NCBI GenBank assembly: GCA_047623555.1
Contig: JBLHMP010000015.1
Span: 1 to 57,850, forward strand
Source of the DNA: NORP181 sp047623555
GTDB taxonomy: Bacteria; Pseudomonadota; Alphaproteobacteria; Rhodobacterales; Rhodobacteraceae
Reading direction: 5' to 3'
DNA: 57,850 bases
Shown: positions 32,607 to 41,924 of the stretch, piece after piece
Numbering within the stretch: position 1 is the first letter of the stretch
How the letters are laid out: each line of letters opens with the position of its first letter
Notes under the pieces: generated by a model
Told to the model about the DNA's origin: nothing
The model's input: the letters and a program-made list of their open reading frames with translations, nothing else
Database searches by the model: none
Translations under genes and position numbers: made by a program

Positions 32607-33773
32607 ATGGATTTTGCGCTATCTCAGGAACAGGAAGCAATCTGTGATGCGGTGGGTAACATCTGCGCGGGCTTTGATGATGATTATTGGAGCAAGCGTG
32701 ACCGCGAGGGCGGGTTCCCACATGATTTTTATCAGGCGCTGGCAGAGGGTGGCTGGCTGGGTATTTGCACGGCGCAGGCCTATGGCGGGTCTGGCCTTGG
32801 CATTACCGAAGCGGCCATGATGATGCGCACGATTTCGGAATCGGGTGCGGGGATGGCCGGCGCATCGGCGGTCCATATCAACATCTTTGGGCTCAACCCT
32901 GTTGCCGTCTTTGGCACCAAACAACAGCGCGAACGCATGATCCGACCAATAGCCGAAGGGCGCGAGAAGGCCTGTTTTGCCGTGACCGAGCCGAACACCG
33001 GTCTGAACACCACCCAGCTTAAACTTCAGGCGAAAAAGCAGGGCGACCGTTATGTCGTGAACGGCCAGAAAGTGTGGATATCAACAGCGCAAGAGGCCGA
33101 CCGGATTTTGCTGTTGGCCCGGACCACGCCGCTGGATGAGGTCACAAAAGCGACCCGCGGGTTAAGCCTGTTTTACACGGCTTTTGATCGTGACCACATC
33201 CGCGTCCGTGAAATCGACAAAATGGGCCGCAAAGCCGTTGATTCCAACGAGTTGTTCTTTGAGGATTTCGAGATTCTCGAGGCAGATTTGATTGGCGAAG
33301 AGGGCAGAGGCTTTGAATACATCCTGCATGGCATGAACCCCGAACGTATCCTGATTGCGGCCGAAGCGGTTGGGTTGGGGATGCTCGCTGTGACCCGTGC
33401 GGCGAAATATGCGAATGAACGGATCGTCTTCAACCGCCCGATTGGGCAAAATCAGGGCATTCAGCACCCGCTTGCCAAATGCTGGGCCGAGCTTGAGGCA
33501 GCGTGGATGATGGTGCTGTCAGCCGCGTGGCAATATGATCAGGGCCTGCCCTGTGGCAGTGCGGCCAACGCCGCAAAATACCTTGCCGGAGAAGCGGGTT
33601 TCAGCGCCTGTGAAACTGCCATCATGACCCATGGCGGGTTTGGCTATGCCAAGGAATACCATGTAGAGCGTTACCTGCGCGAAGTGTTCATTCCGCGCAT
33701 CGCCCCAATTAGCCCGCAACTTTGTCTTTCTTATCTGGCGGAAAGGGTTCTGGGGTTGCCGAAATCATACTGA
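32607..33773 (+). CDS. Acyl-CoA dehydrogenase
   Basis: A 388-residue FAD enzyme: MDFALSQEQEAICDAVGNIC, ACFAVTEPNTGLNTTQLKLQ (the FAD segment), VWISTAQEAD, DSNELFFEDFEIL, and a likely IVD-position catalytic Glu in MNPERILIAAEA. The conserved C-terminal helix includes MTHGGFGYAKEYHVERYLRE. It follows the CaiB-type gene with AGGAG before the start, so it probably oxidises the CoA ester formed by that enzyme. The C-terminal EGT is replaced (IAPISPQ), in line with the catalytic Glu lying earlier. Confidence 0.87.
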   Translation: MDFALSQEQEAICDAVGNICAGFDDDYWSKRDREGGFPHDFYQALAEGGWLGICTAQAYGGSGLGITEAAMMMRTISESGAGMAGASAVHINIFGLNPVAVFGTKQQRERMIRPIAEGREKACFAVTEPNTGLNTTQLKLQAKKQGDRYVVNGQKVWISTAQEADRILLLARTTPLDEVTKATRGLSLFYTAFDRDHIRVREIDKMGRKAVDSNELFFEDFEILEADLIGEEGRGFEYILHGMNPERILIAAEAVGLGMLAVTRAAKYANERIVFNRPIGQNQGIQHPLAKCWAELEAAWMMVLSAAWQYDQGLPCGSAANAAKYLAGEAGFSACETAIMTHGGFGYAKEYHVERYLREVFIPRIAPISPQLCLSYLAERVLGLPKSY

Positions 33774-33837
33774 AAAACAGGCTGCCCTTTGGAAGGGGTA
33801 CAGTGTTTACTCTTACGAACCTGATGCGCGGGATTTG

Positions 33838-33865
33838 ATATAGGCACTGAAATATAGGCACCGAA
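33838..33865. repeat. Tandem 14-bp repeat before the MFS gene
   Basis: ATATAGGCACTGAA is followed immediately by ATATAGGCACCGAA (13 of 14 identical). It lies in the 209-base gap between the acyl-CoA dehydrogenase and the transporter gene. It may be a regulatory site or a slippage product. Confidence 0.5.
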
Positions 33866-33982
33866 ATTCTTACCGCGTTCCGTGACGCATTGGCGGCTCA
33901 AGTCAAACAATACCAAAGGACTACACTGTTTTTTACCCAATAACGCACAAGCACGCCCCTTGATCGGGGGGCGATTTTCTGG

Positions 33983-35332
33983 ATGGCGCATTTAATCGTG
34001 AACGACAAAAACAACACGCAATCTTCTGCCCCGCATTCGGGAATGGCCATGGCCGGCGTTGTGGTTGCAACTGGGTTTCTGTTCAATTTTGTCGCCCGAG
34101 GGGTGATCGACACATTCATGGTGTTCATCCTGCCGCTGGAGTCTGAATTTGGCTGGTCTCGTTCAATGCTTACCGGTGTCTATTCGGTGTACCTGATCGT
34201 CGCGGGTCTGGCGTCACCGATCGCTGGCAAACTATTGGAAGTGTGGGGCCCGCGCTGGATTTATGGTGTGGGTCTTGTGTTCCTGGCGGCAGGCATGGCC
34301 AGCGCCTCTTATGCGAGCGCACTGTGGCATATCTATCTTTTTCACGGTGTCATGGGGGGGGCTGCCGCATCCTGCCTAGGTATTGTCCCTGCTGCTGCCC
34401 TGATTGGCCGCTGGTTCGACCAGAAACTCAGCCTTGCGATCGCCATTGCTTATGCCGGGTTCGGGTCTGGCATTCTTGTTATCGTGCCGCTTGTTCAAAG
34501 GTTGATTGATACCGAAGGGTGGCGCGGTGCCTATTGGCTGATCGGGCTGGCGCTTGCGGCTTTGTTGCCTTTACTACTGCTGCTGCCGTGGCGGACAATT
34601 GCGCAGGGTGATCCGTCTCTTATGGCCGCACGTCATCATTTTCCCGCTGATACTGTTGGTTCGATTGCCCTGCCGCAGACCCACACAATGGCAGCCGGTT
34701 GGACCATCAAAACCGCGATGGGCACGGTGGAATTCTGGCTTTTGGTGCAATGCTTCTTTTTCACCGCCTGTACGACCTACAGTGTTATTGTTCAGACCGT
34801 CAGCTTTCTGATTGATTACGGTTATCCCCCGCTAGAGGCCGCCTTTGCCTTTGGCGCGTCCGGTATGTTGTCGATTTTTGGTGTGGTTGGGTCGGGGTGG
34901 CTGGCCATGCGCTATGGCTTTCGCTTTACGGTTACGCTGTCCTTTGCGGCGACCCTCACGGGGATTATGACGCTGCTTTGGTTTTCGACTGCGCCGATGC
35001 CTATATTGGTGTTGGTTTATGTGGTTACATTCGGGATCAGTCAGGGCGCACGCGGGCCGATTATTTCCACACTGTGCACCCGCATTTTTGCCCGTGGTTC
35101 TGTCGGCGCGATTTTTGGCGTCATCTTTATGGTCATGTCATTTGGTTCGGCATTGGGCGCGTGGGTCAGCGGCTTTCTGCATGATCTGACCGGAGATTAT
35201 CGTGCTGCTTTTGTGTTTTCTGCCATAAGCGTCATTGGTGCCGCATCGCCTTTTTGGTATTCATCCCGACTGACCAATCCAGGGGCATTAGACTATCCCT
35301 CAAACATAAATGAAAAGGAGACGACATTATGA
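33983..35332 (+). CDS. MFS transporter, monocarboxylate-transporter-like
   Basis: A 449-residue protein with 12 predicted membrane segments in two halves and a central loop around WRTIAQGDPSLMAARHHFPA. The first half holds FILPLESEFGWSRSMLTGVY, a pattern typical of the OFA/SLC16-like branch. LPLLLLLPWR and the helix with GWLAMRYGFRFTVTLS fit as well. It probably imports (or exports) the carboxylic acid handled by the neighbouring CoA genes. It shares an ATGA overlap with the MaoC gene. The start at 33983 gives a 20-residue polar head before the first membrane segment. Confidence 0.83.
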   Translation: MAHLIVNDKNNTQSSAPHSGMAMAGVVVATGFLFNFVARGVIDTFMVFILPLESEFGWSRSMLTGVYSVYLIVAGLASPIAGKLLEVWGPRWIYGVGLVFLAAGMASASYASALWHIYLFHGVMGGAAASCLGIVPAAALIGRWFDQKLSLAIAIAYAGFGSGILVIVPLVQRLIDTEGWRGAYWLIGLALAALLPLLLLLPWRTIAQGDPSLMAARHHFPADTVGSIALPQTHTMAAGWTIKTAMGTVEFWLLVQCFFFTACTTYSVIVQTVSFLIDYGYPPLEAAFAFGASGMLSIFGVVGSGWLAMRYGFRFTVTLSFAATLTGIMTLLWFSTAPMPILVLVYVVTFGISQGARGPIISTLCTRIFARGSVGAIFGVIFMVMSFGSALGAWVSGFLHDLTGDYRAAFVFSAISVIGAASPFWYSSRLTNPGALDYPSNINEKETTL

Positions 35333-35784
35333 AACTCTTGGGAGAGGGCTTTTACTGGAATGACTTGTCGGTCGGAGACACCTTCAAAACCTTCGGGCGC
35401 ACCATCACCGAAACCGACATTGTAAATTTTGTGTCCGCTGTTGGCATGATGGAATCCCTGTTCATCGACGCCGAGTACCGCGCCGAGCATTCAGCGTTTA
35501 AGGGGCGTCCGGCACCCGGCGCCCTTATCTACTCTATCGCCGAAGGACTGACATTGAACGTGACCGCGCAGGGCACAGGTTTGGCGTTCCTGAAAATGGA
35601 CCTGAGCGTTGAGGGCCCCGTGCTTCAGGATGACACCATCCATGTGGAAATCGAAGTGACGGAAGTGCGCCCGACAAGTAAGAAGGGCCGTGGCCTTGTA
35701 CGCACAAAGAACCGTGTGGTGAATCAAAGAGGCGAAACAGTTATCATCTATACACCGTTGCGCCTGATGGCAGGGCGTGCCTGA
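35329..35784 (+). CDS. MaoC-like dehydratase (hot-dog fold)
   Basis: A 151-residue single hot-dog domain protein: FYWNDLSVGDTFKTFGRTIT, ETDIVNFVSAVGMMESLFID and FKGRPAPGALIYSIAEGLT. The usual catalytic Asp-x-Asn-x-x-H motif is replaced by GMMESLFID, so it may act on larger or different CoA esters or be a weak enzyme. It is translationally coupled to the MFS transporter (ATGA). It probably hydrates the enoyl-CoA made by the dehydrogenase upstream. Confidence 0.78.
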   Translation: MKLLGEGFYWNDLSVGDTFKTFGRTITETDIVNFVSAVGMMESLFIDAEYRAEHSAFKGRPAPGALIYSIAEGLTLNVTAQGTGLAFLKMDLSVEGPVLQDDTIHVEIEVTEVRPTSKKGRGLVRTKNRVVNQRGETVIIYTPLRLMAGRA

Positions 35785-35872
35785 GGGTTTTTTGGCTGTT
35801 TGTTGATCTGCGCAGCCATTTGGCAGCAACCCAGCATTGTAGAGCGTGGCAATTTGGCCCGCGCTAGCCTAT

Positions 35873-35884
35873 AGTTGCTTTGAA
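35873..35884. promoter_or_regulatory. GCTAGC-CTATAG motif upstream of the MarR gene
   Basis: GCTAGCCTATAG lies about 68 bases before the MarR start. The same two hexamers, separated by GAA, occur twice at 39500-39516 and 39612-39628. This makes the MarR protein a candidate for binding all three. CTATAG could also contribute to a -10 element. Confidence 0.4.
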
Positions 35885-35951
35885 AAAGTTGAATGCGCTG
35901 TGAGGTCACCCTGTTCTGGTATTGACGATGCAGGAAAACAGGATGTGACGA

Positions 35952-36419
35952 ATGGAAGACAAAGATCGCGCAATTGGCTTCCTGTTCAGCGACATCGCCC
36001 GATTTCGTGGCATTCTGTTTGACCAACTGATGCAAAAACACGGGCTGACCCATGCGCAGGCTTTTGCATTGAATCAGCTGATGCTTGAGGATGGCCTGAC
36101 CCAAACTCAAATGTCAGTGGGTATGAAAGTTGGCACAGTGACGGTCAGCGGCCTGGTTGACCGGCTTGAAGCCCGTGGCTGGGTCAAGCGGATCACAGAT
36201 CAGCGCGACCGACGGGCAAAGAAGGTTTGGCTGTGCGAAAAGGCGGCCCCGTTGCAGGCAGAAATCGTACTGCAGTTTTCCCGGCTCAACGATATATCCC
36301 TTGATGGGCTAGAGTCCGAGGATGCAGTGAAACTTGTCCAGTTGCTCCGCAAAGTGAAGCGTAACCTTTCAGAGGCGTTGAAGGAGGGCCCAAAGCCCTC
36401 CAACAAGATCAAAACATAG
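35952..36419 (+). CDS. MarR-family transcriptional regulator
   Basis: A 155-residue winged-helix protein: FDQLMQKHGLTHAQAFALNQ, MKVGTVTVSGLVDRLEARGW and KRITDQRDRRAKKVWLCEKA (recognition helix and wing with the typical D-x-R-x-R-R). MarR repressors of aromatic- or fatty-acyl-CoA genes often respond to the CoA thioester. It lies between two catabolic units and is convergent with the TRAP operon (11-base overlap of ends). Confidence 0.86.
   Translation: MEDKDRAIGFLFSDIARFRGILFDQLMQKHGLTHAQAFALNQLMLEDGLTQTQMSVGMKVGTVTVSGLVDRLEARGWVKRITDQRDRRAKKVWLCEKAAPLQAEIVLQFSRLNDISLDGLESEDAVKLVQLLRKVKRNLSEALKEGPKPSNKIKT
36383..36401 (-). terminator. Hairpin between convergent MarR and TRAP genes
   Basis: GGAGGGC and GCCCTCC form a 7-bp GC-rich stem with a 5-base loop inside the end of the MarR gene, just past the dctM stop on the other strand. 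U-tracts are poor on both sides, so it could be a weak bidirectional terminator. Confidence 0.35.
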
Positions 36420-37752
36420 TATTTGGCACAAATAGCGACAGGATCGGAAAGCTGAGCAAGAGCAGCAGCACCACGATGTCGAGCACAAGAAATTTCATCA
36501 CGCCAAAGAAGATCGTATGAACCTGCGCCGCTTTTCCGACAACGCTGTTGATGACAAAAACATTCAGCCCCACAGGGGGTGTAATCAACCCGATCTCAAG
36601 CAGTTTGATCACAATTACACCAAACCAGATCAGATCATAGCCCATGCCTTCGACCAGCGGGACGACAAAAGGCAAGGTGAGAAGCATAGTGCCAATTGGG
36701 TCAAGGAACATGCCCATGATCAGATACATCAGCACGATGCACAAAAGGACCTGCCAGTTTTCCAACCCCGATGCGGACACCAGTTCGACCAACTGACCCG
36801 TCACCCCGGTCAAGGAAACAAACGAGACAAAGATTTTCGCACCCACTGCGATGAAGAACAAAGCGGCAGATTGAAACGCGGTTTCGCGCATTGAAGTGAC
36901 GAAATTTCCCCAGGACAGACGTTTGGCGAAGAAACCAAACAGGCTCACAAATGCGAGGCTGACGGCCGCCGCTTCGGTGGCGGTAAAGATGCCGCCATAG
37001 ATGCCACCGATGATAATCACCATCAGCATCAGCGCAGGCCATGCCTTGATTGCCGCCGCTCTTTTTTCTGCGGGGGTGTATTTTTCAGTGACGGTGGGGG
37101 CGACTTCAGGGCGCAGGCGAACCCAGATGATCACAGTCAGAATAAAACCCAAAAGGCTAAGGATGCCGGGAATTACACCCGCCAGAAACAAACGGCTGAT
37201 CGAGGATTCGGTAAACAACCCATAAATAATGAACAGCACCGAAGGAGGGATCAGAGACCCCAACGTGCCACCCACGGCCACGGTCGCGGTGGCCAATTGG
37301 CTTGAGTAACCGTAGCGCAACATTTCAGGCACACAAATGCGGCCCATGGACGATGCGCAGGCAACGCTAGAGCCGGTAATCGCCGAAAATCCGCCGCAGC
37401 CGATCAATGAAGCAATGGCCAGACCGCCAGGCAGGCGGCCCATCCAGACCCGCACAGTATCATAGATGTCGGTTGTGATGCGCGCGTGATAGGCCACATG
37501 GCCCGCGGCAATAAACAGCGGCACCATAGACAACGAATATGAGTGAATGAACTCAAACGCGTTGGATTCAATCAAACCAAGGGCAGGCCTCAGGCCGCGG
37601 TCAAAATCAAATTCGCGCCCCGGACGCCAGGCGTAAGCCACCAGCGAACAAACCGAGGCGACCCCCGCCAGCGTAAAGCCGATAGGCACGCGCAGCGACA
37701 GCAGCACAAGGACGGCGGCAAACCCGTATATGCCGATGATTTGGGGATCCAT
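36409..37752 (-). CDS. dctM: TRAP transporter large membrane subunit (DctM), second system
   Basis: A 447-residue membrane protein with about 12-13 hydrophobic segments. DctM blocks include GCGGFSAITGSSVACASSMG, VGGTLGSLIPPSVLFIIYG, FTATEAAAVSLAFVS and MFLDPIGTMLLTLPFVVPLV. It is distinct from the first TRAP system. It overlaps the DctQ gene by one base. Surrounded by acyl-CoA genes, it is probably the uptake route for their carboxylate substrate. Confidence 0.9.
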   Translation of the reverse strand: MDPQIIGIYGFAAVLVLLSLRVPIGFTLAGVASVCSLVAYAWRPGREFDFDRGLRPALGLIESNAFEFIHSYSLSMVPLFIAAGHVAYHARITTDIYDTVRVWMGRLPGGLAIASLIGCGGFSAITGSSVACASSMGRICVPEMLRYGYSSQLATATVAVGGTLGSLIPPSVLFIIYGLFTESSISRLFLAGVIPGILSLLGFILTVIIWVRLRPEVAPTVTEKYTPAEKRAAAIKAWPALMLMVIIIGGIYGGIFTATEAAAVSLAFVSLFGFFAKRLSWGNFVTSMRETAFQSAALFFIAVGAKIFVSFVSLTGVTGQLVELVSASGLENWQVLLCIVLMYLIMGMFLDPIGTMLLTLPFVVPLVEGMGYDLIWFGVIVIKLLEIGLITPPVGLNVFVINSVVGKAAQVHTIFFGVMKFLVLDIVVLLLLLSFPILSLFVPNTMF

Positions 37753-38339
37753 TAATCCAGGTCTTTCGTCAGGTCATGCTGTTGGGGATTGGGGGCTATC
37801 ACGCCAAAGGCCGCCAGAGTGTCGTGGATCAGCAGATCCAGCAGGCGGGCCACAAAAACAATGTAGCCGCAGAAAAAGGCGATGCGTCCGGGCCATTCAG
37901 GCAAGGACAGCAGACCAAAGAAATAGTTGCCGCTGGTCAGGGCGGTTTCGGCCGCATGCCAGGCCGCATAGGTGATCGGCAAGGTTGCGAGCAGGCCAAC
38001 CAGGACCGCCAGTACGTTCAGCCAGCGTTGCACCGCCATGGGCATGGCGTTGGTCAGCAGCTCAACGGCGATAAAGCCGCGATCAGCCGCGACAAAGCCC
38101 AGAGGCAGAATCAGGGCAGCAACCATCAGTTCGCCCACAATCACCACTTCGTCGGGAACTTGCGAGCCCAGGAAATAGCGCAAAAGGATGCCAGTGCAGA
38201 TGTAGATACAGAAAAACCCGATGGCCAAAGCACTGAAATCTAGCAGTAATTTTTCGACCCAACCAAGCAGGCCACGCGTCTTTGCATAGGCGGAACGGCC
38301 CCTATCCGGGGCCGTTCCGTTTGTTTTCAGCGGGCCCAT
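37752..38339 (-). CDS. dctQ: TRAP transporter small membrane subunit (DctQ), second system
   Basis: A 195-residue protein with four membrane segments (CIYICTGILLRYFLGSQVPD, LILPLGFVAADRGFIAVELL). The only ATG (38339) overlaps the dctP end by 13 bases, and the hairpin at 38291-38319 then lies inside its first codons. I see no alternative ATG or GTG before the first membrane helix. Translation may therefore depend on this structure. Confidence 0.8.
   Translation of the reverse strand: MGPLKTNGTAPDRGRSAYAKTRGLLGWVEKLLLDFSALAIGFFCIYICTGILLRYFLGSQVPDEVVIVGELMVAALILPLGFVAADRGFIAVELLTNAMPMAVQRWLNVLAVLVGLLATLPITYAAWHAAETALTSGNYFFGLLSLPEWPGRIAFFCGYIVFVARLLDLLIHDTLAAFGVIAPNPQQHDLTKDLD
38291..38319 (-). 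other. Strong stem-loop at the dctP/dctQ junction, second TRAP operon
   Basis: CGGAACGGCCCC and GGGGCCGTTCCG form a perfect 12-bp stem with a 5-base loop. In the transcribed (minus) direction AAAACAAA precedes it and no U-tract follows. As in the first TRAP operon, it sits between the binding-protein gene and the membrane-subunit genes. It probably shapes differential expression by RNA processing or partial attenuation. Confidence 0.6.
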
Positions 38340-39385
38340 GGGTACCCTTTTGCGTCACGCTCAGCAGCGTATTTGGCGATCAAGTCCTGAAACTGGTTGT
38401 AGATGTCGGCGCCATCATAGCCAGCGGCATCCATGTCAGTCTGCCACTTTGCAACAAACGGTTCGCCAGCGGCAAAAAGTTTGGCGCGTTCTTCTGTGGC
38501 CATTTCAGTAATCTCAACCTTGTTGCCGATTTCGCCAGACTTCATTGCGGCGACAGTTGAATCGAAATCCTGAATCTGTGCCTGGGCAAATTGGTTGGTC
38601 ATCAACGAGCCAGCTTCGAGCAACACATTGCGCTGTTCTTCGGTTAGCTCTTCAAAGATGTCCTTGTTCATGACGATGCCAAAGCCAGACACCTGACCCC
38701 AGTTTGTCAGCGTCATTGAATCTGCGACCTCGTGCAGCTTATAGGCCTTGGTGGCATAGACGTACCCGGCTGAGCAATCAATCAGACCCGAATCAAGCGC
38801 CTGATAAACCTTGTCATAGGTCATGTTGACCATGGTCGCGCCCAGTTCACCCAACACTTTGGCATAAACACCTGAGGCGCGCATTTTCTTGCCCTTAATG
38901 TCAGCGACTGTCTTGATGCTGTGGCCCGGTGCGCATTCCATCTGAACAGCCGTTGTGGTGAAATTGCCGATATAGACCACGTTTTGCTTGGCCAGCGCTT
39001 CTTTCATCTGGGCGTTGGTGGTCATCAGTTCGTACATCGCGCGCATGCCGACCCACGGGTCAGAGTTGGCGCCAGGCAGATCGCCGATGGTCATCGCCTT
39101 AAGCTCGTTGGGTGTGTAAACTGCTATTACCGCGCCCAGATCAGCAGTCCCTGCACCGATACCAGAAAGTGCCGACTTAAACTTGAGCAGCGCACCGCCC
39201 CAGTGCATTTCCAGTTTCAAATCGCCGCCGGAAAGGGCATCGACTTGTTCGGCAAAATATAGTTGAGCCGCTGCGCGTGCGCCCCGATTTGGGCCGCCAT
39301 CGTTGTAACGCAGCACTGTTTCGGCACTTGCCATTGAGGCAACTGAAGCCAAAGCCAGCCCCATCATCGTGCATTTAAAGTTCAT
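38327..39385 (-). CDS. dctP: TRAP transporter substrate-binding protein (DctP), second system
   Basis: A 352-residue periplasmic protein. The signal peptide ends MASA before ETVLRYNDGGPNRG. The family core includes MECAPGHSIKTVADIKGKKM, the ligand-carboxylate Arg in KMRASGVYAKV and YDKVYQALDSGLIDCSAGYV. It belongs to the DctP class but differs much from the protein at 24567. The gene is divergent from the acyl-CoA dehydrogenase operon at 39667 across a region with two copies of a palindrome. Confidence 0.9.
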   Translation of the reverse strand: MNFKCTMMGLALASVASMASAETVLRYNDGGPNRGARAAAQLYFAEQVDALSGGDLKLEMHWGGALLKFKSALSGIGAGTADLGAVIAVYTPNELKAMTIGDLPGANSDPWVGMRAMYELMTTNAQMKEALAKQNVVYIGNFTTTAVQMECAPGHSIKTVADIKGKKMRASGVYAKVLGELGATMVNMTYDKVYQALDSGLIDCSAGYVYATKAYKLHEVADSMTLTNWGQVSGFGIVMNKDIFEELTEEQRNVLLEAGSLMTNQFAQAQIQDFDSTVAAMKSGEIGNKVEITEMATEERAKLFAAGEPFVAKWQTDMDAAGYDGADIYNQFQDLIAKYAAERDAKGYPWAR

Positions 39386-39494
39386 TGTGTCGTTCTTCCT
39401 ATAATTGAATTCTTGTTGTTTTCGTCCAGAAAGTCACTGTAAACCTGAGCGTCGGCGTTGTGCGTGTGCGGATACCTCCCCAAGCGTACAATTT

Positions 39495-39516
39495 AGTTTG
39501 CTAGCGAACTATAGCC
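39495..39516. promoter_or_regulatory. Operator copy 1, imperfect palindrome AGTTTGCTAGCGAACT
   Basis: AGTTTGCTAGCGAACT (39495-39510) is a 16-base dyad with one mismatched pair and is followed by ATAGCC. The 17 bases GCTAGCGAACTATAGCC (39500-39516) recur identically at 39612-39628. This copy is nearer the TRAP operon and probably controls it. Confidence 0.6.
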
Positions 39517-39595
39517 ATTCTTACTTAGGCATCAATTTATATTTTCGCGGCAGGCTTCTGTTTCTACTTAATCGCGAACCAAACGCGTAGCTCTA

Positions 39596-39628
39596 TTGAC
39601 AGGGATCGTTCGCTAGCGAACTATAGCC
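39596..39628 (+). promoter_or_regulatory. Operator copy 2 within a promoter of the dehydrogenase operon
   Basis: TTGACA (39596-39601) and TATAGC (39622-39627) frame the perfect palindrome GTTCGCTAGCGAAC (39608-39621). The 20-base spacer is longer than ideal, so the exact -10 is uncertain. A regulator bound to the palindrome would block the promoter. The first codon of the dehydrogenase lies 38 bases beyond. Confidence 0.55.
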
Positions 39629-39666
39629 GACAGCTGATCGTCGTTCGATCAACCAAAGGGGGGCAA

Positions 39667-40851
39667 ATGGATTTTTCGCTGGGGGCTGCTGATCTTGCGT
39701 TTCAGCAAGAGGTGCGTGATTTTCTGAAAACTGAGTTTCCGCCAGAACTGGCGGCGAAATCAGCAGCAGAAATTCGTTTCAAAAAGGAAGACTATAATAG
39801 CTGGCAGAATATTCTGGCCAAAAAGGGCTGGATTGCGCCGGCTTGGCCGGTAGAACATGGCGGGTGCGGTTGGTCCCCGGTGCAACAGAATATTTTTGAC
39901 GAGGAAACCTATGCCATTGGCGCGCCGCGCGTGTTGCCCTTTGGTATCCGACTGGTTGGGCCGGTTGTCTATACCTATGGCACCGAGGCCCAAAAGGCGC
40001 GATTTTTGCCAGGTATCGTGTCGAACGAAGTCTACTGGTGTCAGGGCTTTTCAGAGCCGGGAGCAGGGTCAGACCTTGCGTCCGTCAAGACATCGGCCGT
40101 GCGCGATGGAAACAACTATGTTGTGAATGGTCAAAAGACCTGGACATCTTATGCCCATTACGCGGATTGGATATTCTGTCTGGTACGCACAGACCCCAAT
40201 GTAAAAAAGCAGCTCGGCATTTCCTTTTTGCTGATAGATATGAAAACGCCCGGCATCAGCGTGCGCCCCATTCGCACGCTTGACGGCGATCACTTTGTTA
40301 ATGAGGTCTTTCTGGATAACGTCATTGTCCCCGCCGAAAATCTGGTGGGAGAAGAAAACAAGGGCTGGGGTTACGCCAAATTCTTGCTCGGCAATGAACG
40401 CACTGGGATCGCCGGCGTCGGGATAATCAAGGCAGATCTTGTACGATTGCGCCATATTGCACACACAGAAAGGCGGAACGGTCGCCCATTGATCGAAGAT
40501 CCGCTGTTTCAGGCACGACTTGCGTGGCTGGAAATTGATCTGCGCGCTTTGGAACTGACCAATTTGCGGATGCTGGCCGAGGGCGCGCAGGGTGCCTTTC
40601 CGTCAATCCTGAAAATACGCGGCTCGCAGTTGCAGCAGCGCAGTGTAGAATTGCAGATGGATGCGCTTGGCCCATATGCATTGCCGTGGCAGGCCGAAGC
40701 GCTGGAGCCTGCCTGGAACGGCGAACCAGTTGGGCCTGACTATGCAAAAGCACGTGCGCCCGCCTATTTTGATCGCCGCAAGACCACAATTTACGGAGGC
40801 TCGACCGAAGTGCAAAAAAATATCATAGCCAAAACAATGTTCGGGTTCTGA
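39667..40851 (+). CDS. Acyl-CoA dehydrogenase, large partner (PimC-like)
   Basis: A 394-residue FAD enzyme of the pimeloyl-CoA-dehydrogenase-large-subunit kind. It has WQNILAKKGWIAPAWPVEHG and GCGWSPVQQNIFDEE at the front, CQGFSEPGAGSDLASVKTSA for FAD binding, a probable catalytic Glu in LGNERTGIAGVG, and the C-terminus TTIYGGSTEVQKNIIAKTMF. It is followed five bases later by a 358-residue partner. GGGGGCA-type purines precede the start. The pair probably forms a mixed tetramer that oxidises a bulky or carboxylated acyl-CoA. Confidence 0.86.
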   Translation: MDFSLGAADLAFQQEVRDFLKTEFPPELAAKSAAEIRFKKEDYNSWQNILAKKGWIAPAWPVEHGGCGWSPVQQNIFDEETYAIGAPRVLPFGIRLVGPVVYTYGTEAQKARFLPGIVSNEVYWCQGFSEPGAGSDLASVKTSAVRDGNNYVVNGQKTWTSYAHYADWIFCLVRTDPNVKKQLGISFLLIDMKTPGISVRPIRTLDGDHFVNEVFLDNVIVPAENLVGEENKGWGYAKFLLGNERTGIAGVGIIKADLVRLRHIAHTERRNGRPLIEDPLFQARLAWLEIDLRALELTNLRMLAEGAQGAFPSILKIRGSQLQQRSVELQMDALGPYALPWQAEALEPAWNGEPVGPDYAKARAPAYFDRRKTTIYGGSTEVQKNIIAKTMFGF

Positions 40852-40855
40852 GGCC

Positions 40856-41924
40856 ATGAATTTTGGATATAGCGAAGAACAGCGGATGATGTCCGACAGC
40901 CTTGGGCAGTTGTTTACGGGCAAGGAAACGGATGTTTGGGCGGCGTGTTGCAAGATGGGTCTGGCCGGGGTTCTGGTGCCAGAGGAATTTGGCGGCATGG
41001 GGGGGCTGGGGACAGATGGCATGGTTGCGGCGCTTGAGATTGGTCGGAATTTGGCGGTGATCCCGTTCTTGTCAACGGCGGCAGTCGGGATGCAGGCGAT
41101 CAATCTGGCCGGATCAGAGGCCCAGAAAGCCAAGTGGTTGCCACAGATTGCCAAAGGACATTTGCAGGTCGCCATTGCGTTCGAAGAACCCGGCGCGCGC
41201 TATGATCTGGAGCATCTGGAAACGCAGGCCGTGGGTGACGGGGATGGCTATATCCTTAACGGCCGCAAAAGCGTTGTTCTGGGTGGGGACAGTGCGGACC
41301 TTATCATTGTTGCCGCGCGTTTAGACGAAAGTCTGAAGCTTTTTGCACTGGATGCTGGTGCGGCGGGGATAACCCGCACAGATTACGCCCTGACAGATGG
41401 GCGCGGTGCGGCAGATATTGCCTTGCAGGATGTCCGGGTCCAGGGCGATGCCTTGCTGGGGGATGGCGCCACTGTGATGGCGGCGGTCTATGATCTGGGC
41501 GCGGCGATGATTGCGGCAGAGGCGCTTGGCGCGCTTGAAAAAATCATTGCCATGACCGCAGAGTATCTCAAAACCCGCCACCAATTTGGTCAACCGATCA
41601 GCAATTTTCAGGTATTGCAGCATCAGATGGCGGATATGGCCGTGTCTTATGAGCACATGAAATCAATGGTCTTCGAAGCCTGTGGCTTTGCCATGAGTGA
41701 AGATGCCGCTTTGCGCGCACAGGCGGTTTCAGCGGCCAAAGTGCTGATTGCCGAAGAGGGCCGCCAGATTTGCCAGCATGCGATCCAGATGCACGGCGGC
41801 ATCGGGGTCACAGAAGAATACGATCTGGGCCGTTTTGTGAAAAGGGTCACCTTGGCAGAGTTTGCATTTGGAGACGCAGATCATCACATTGCACGTTATG
41901 GAAAACACCTTGCAGACACTGCCG

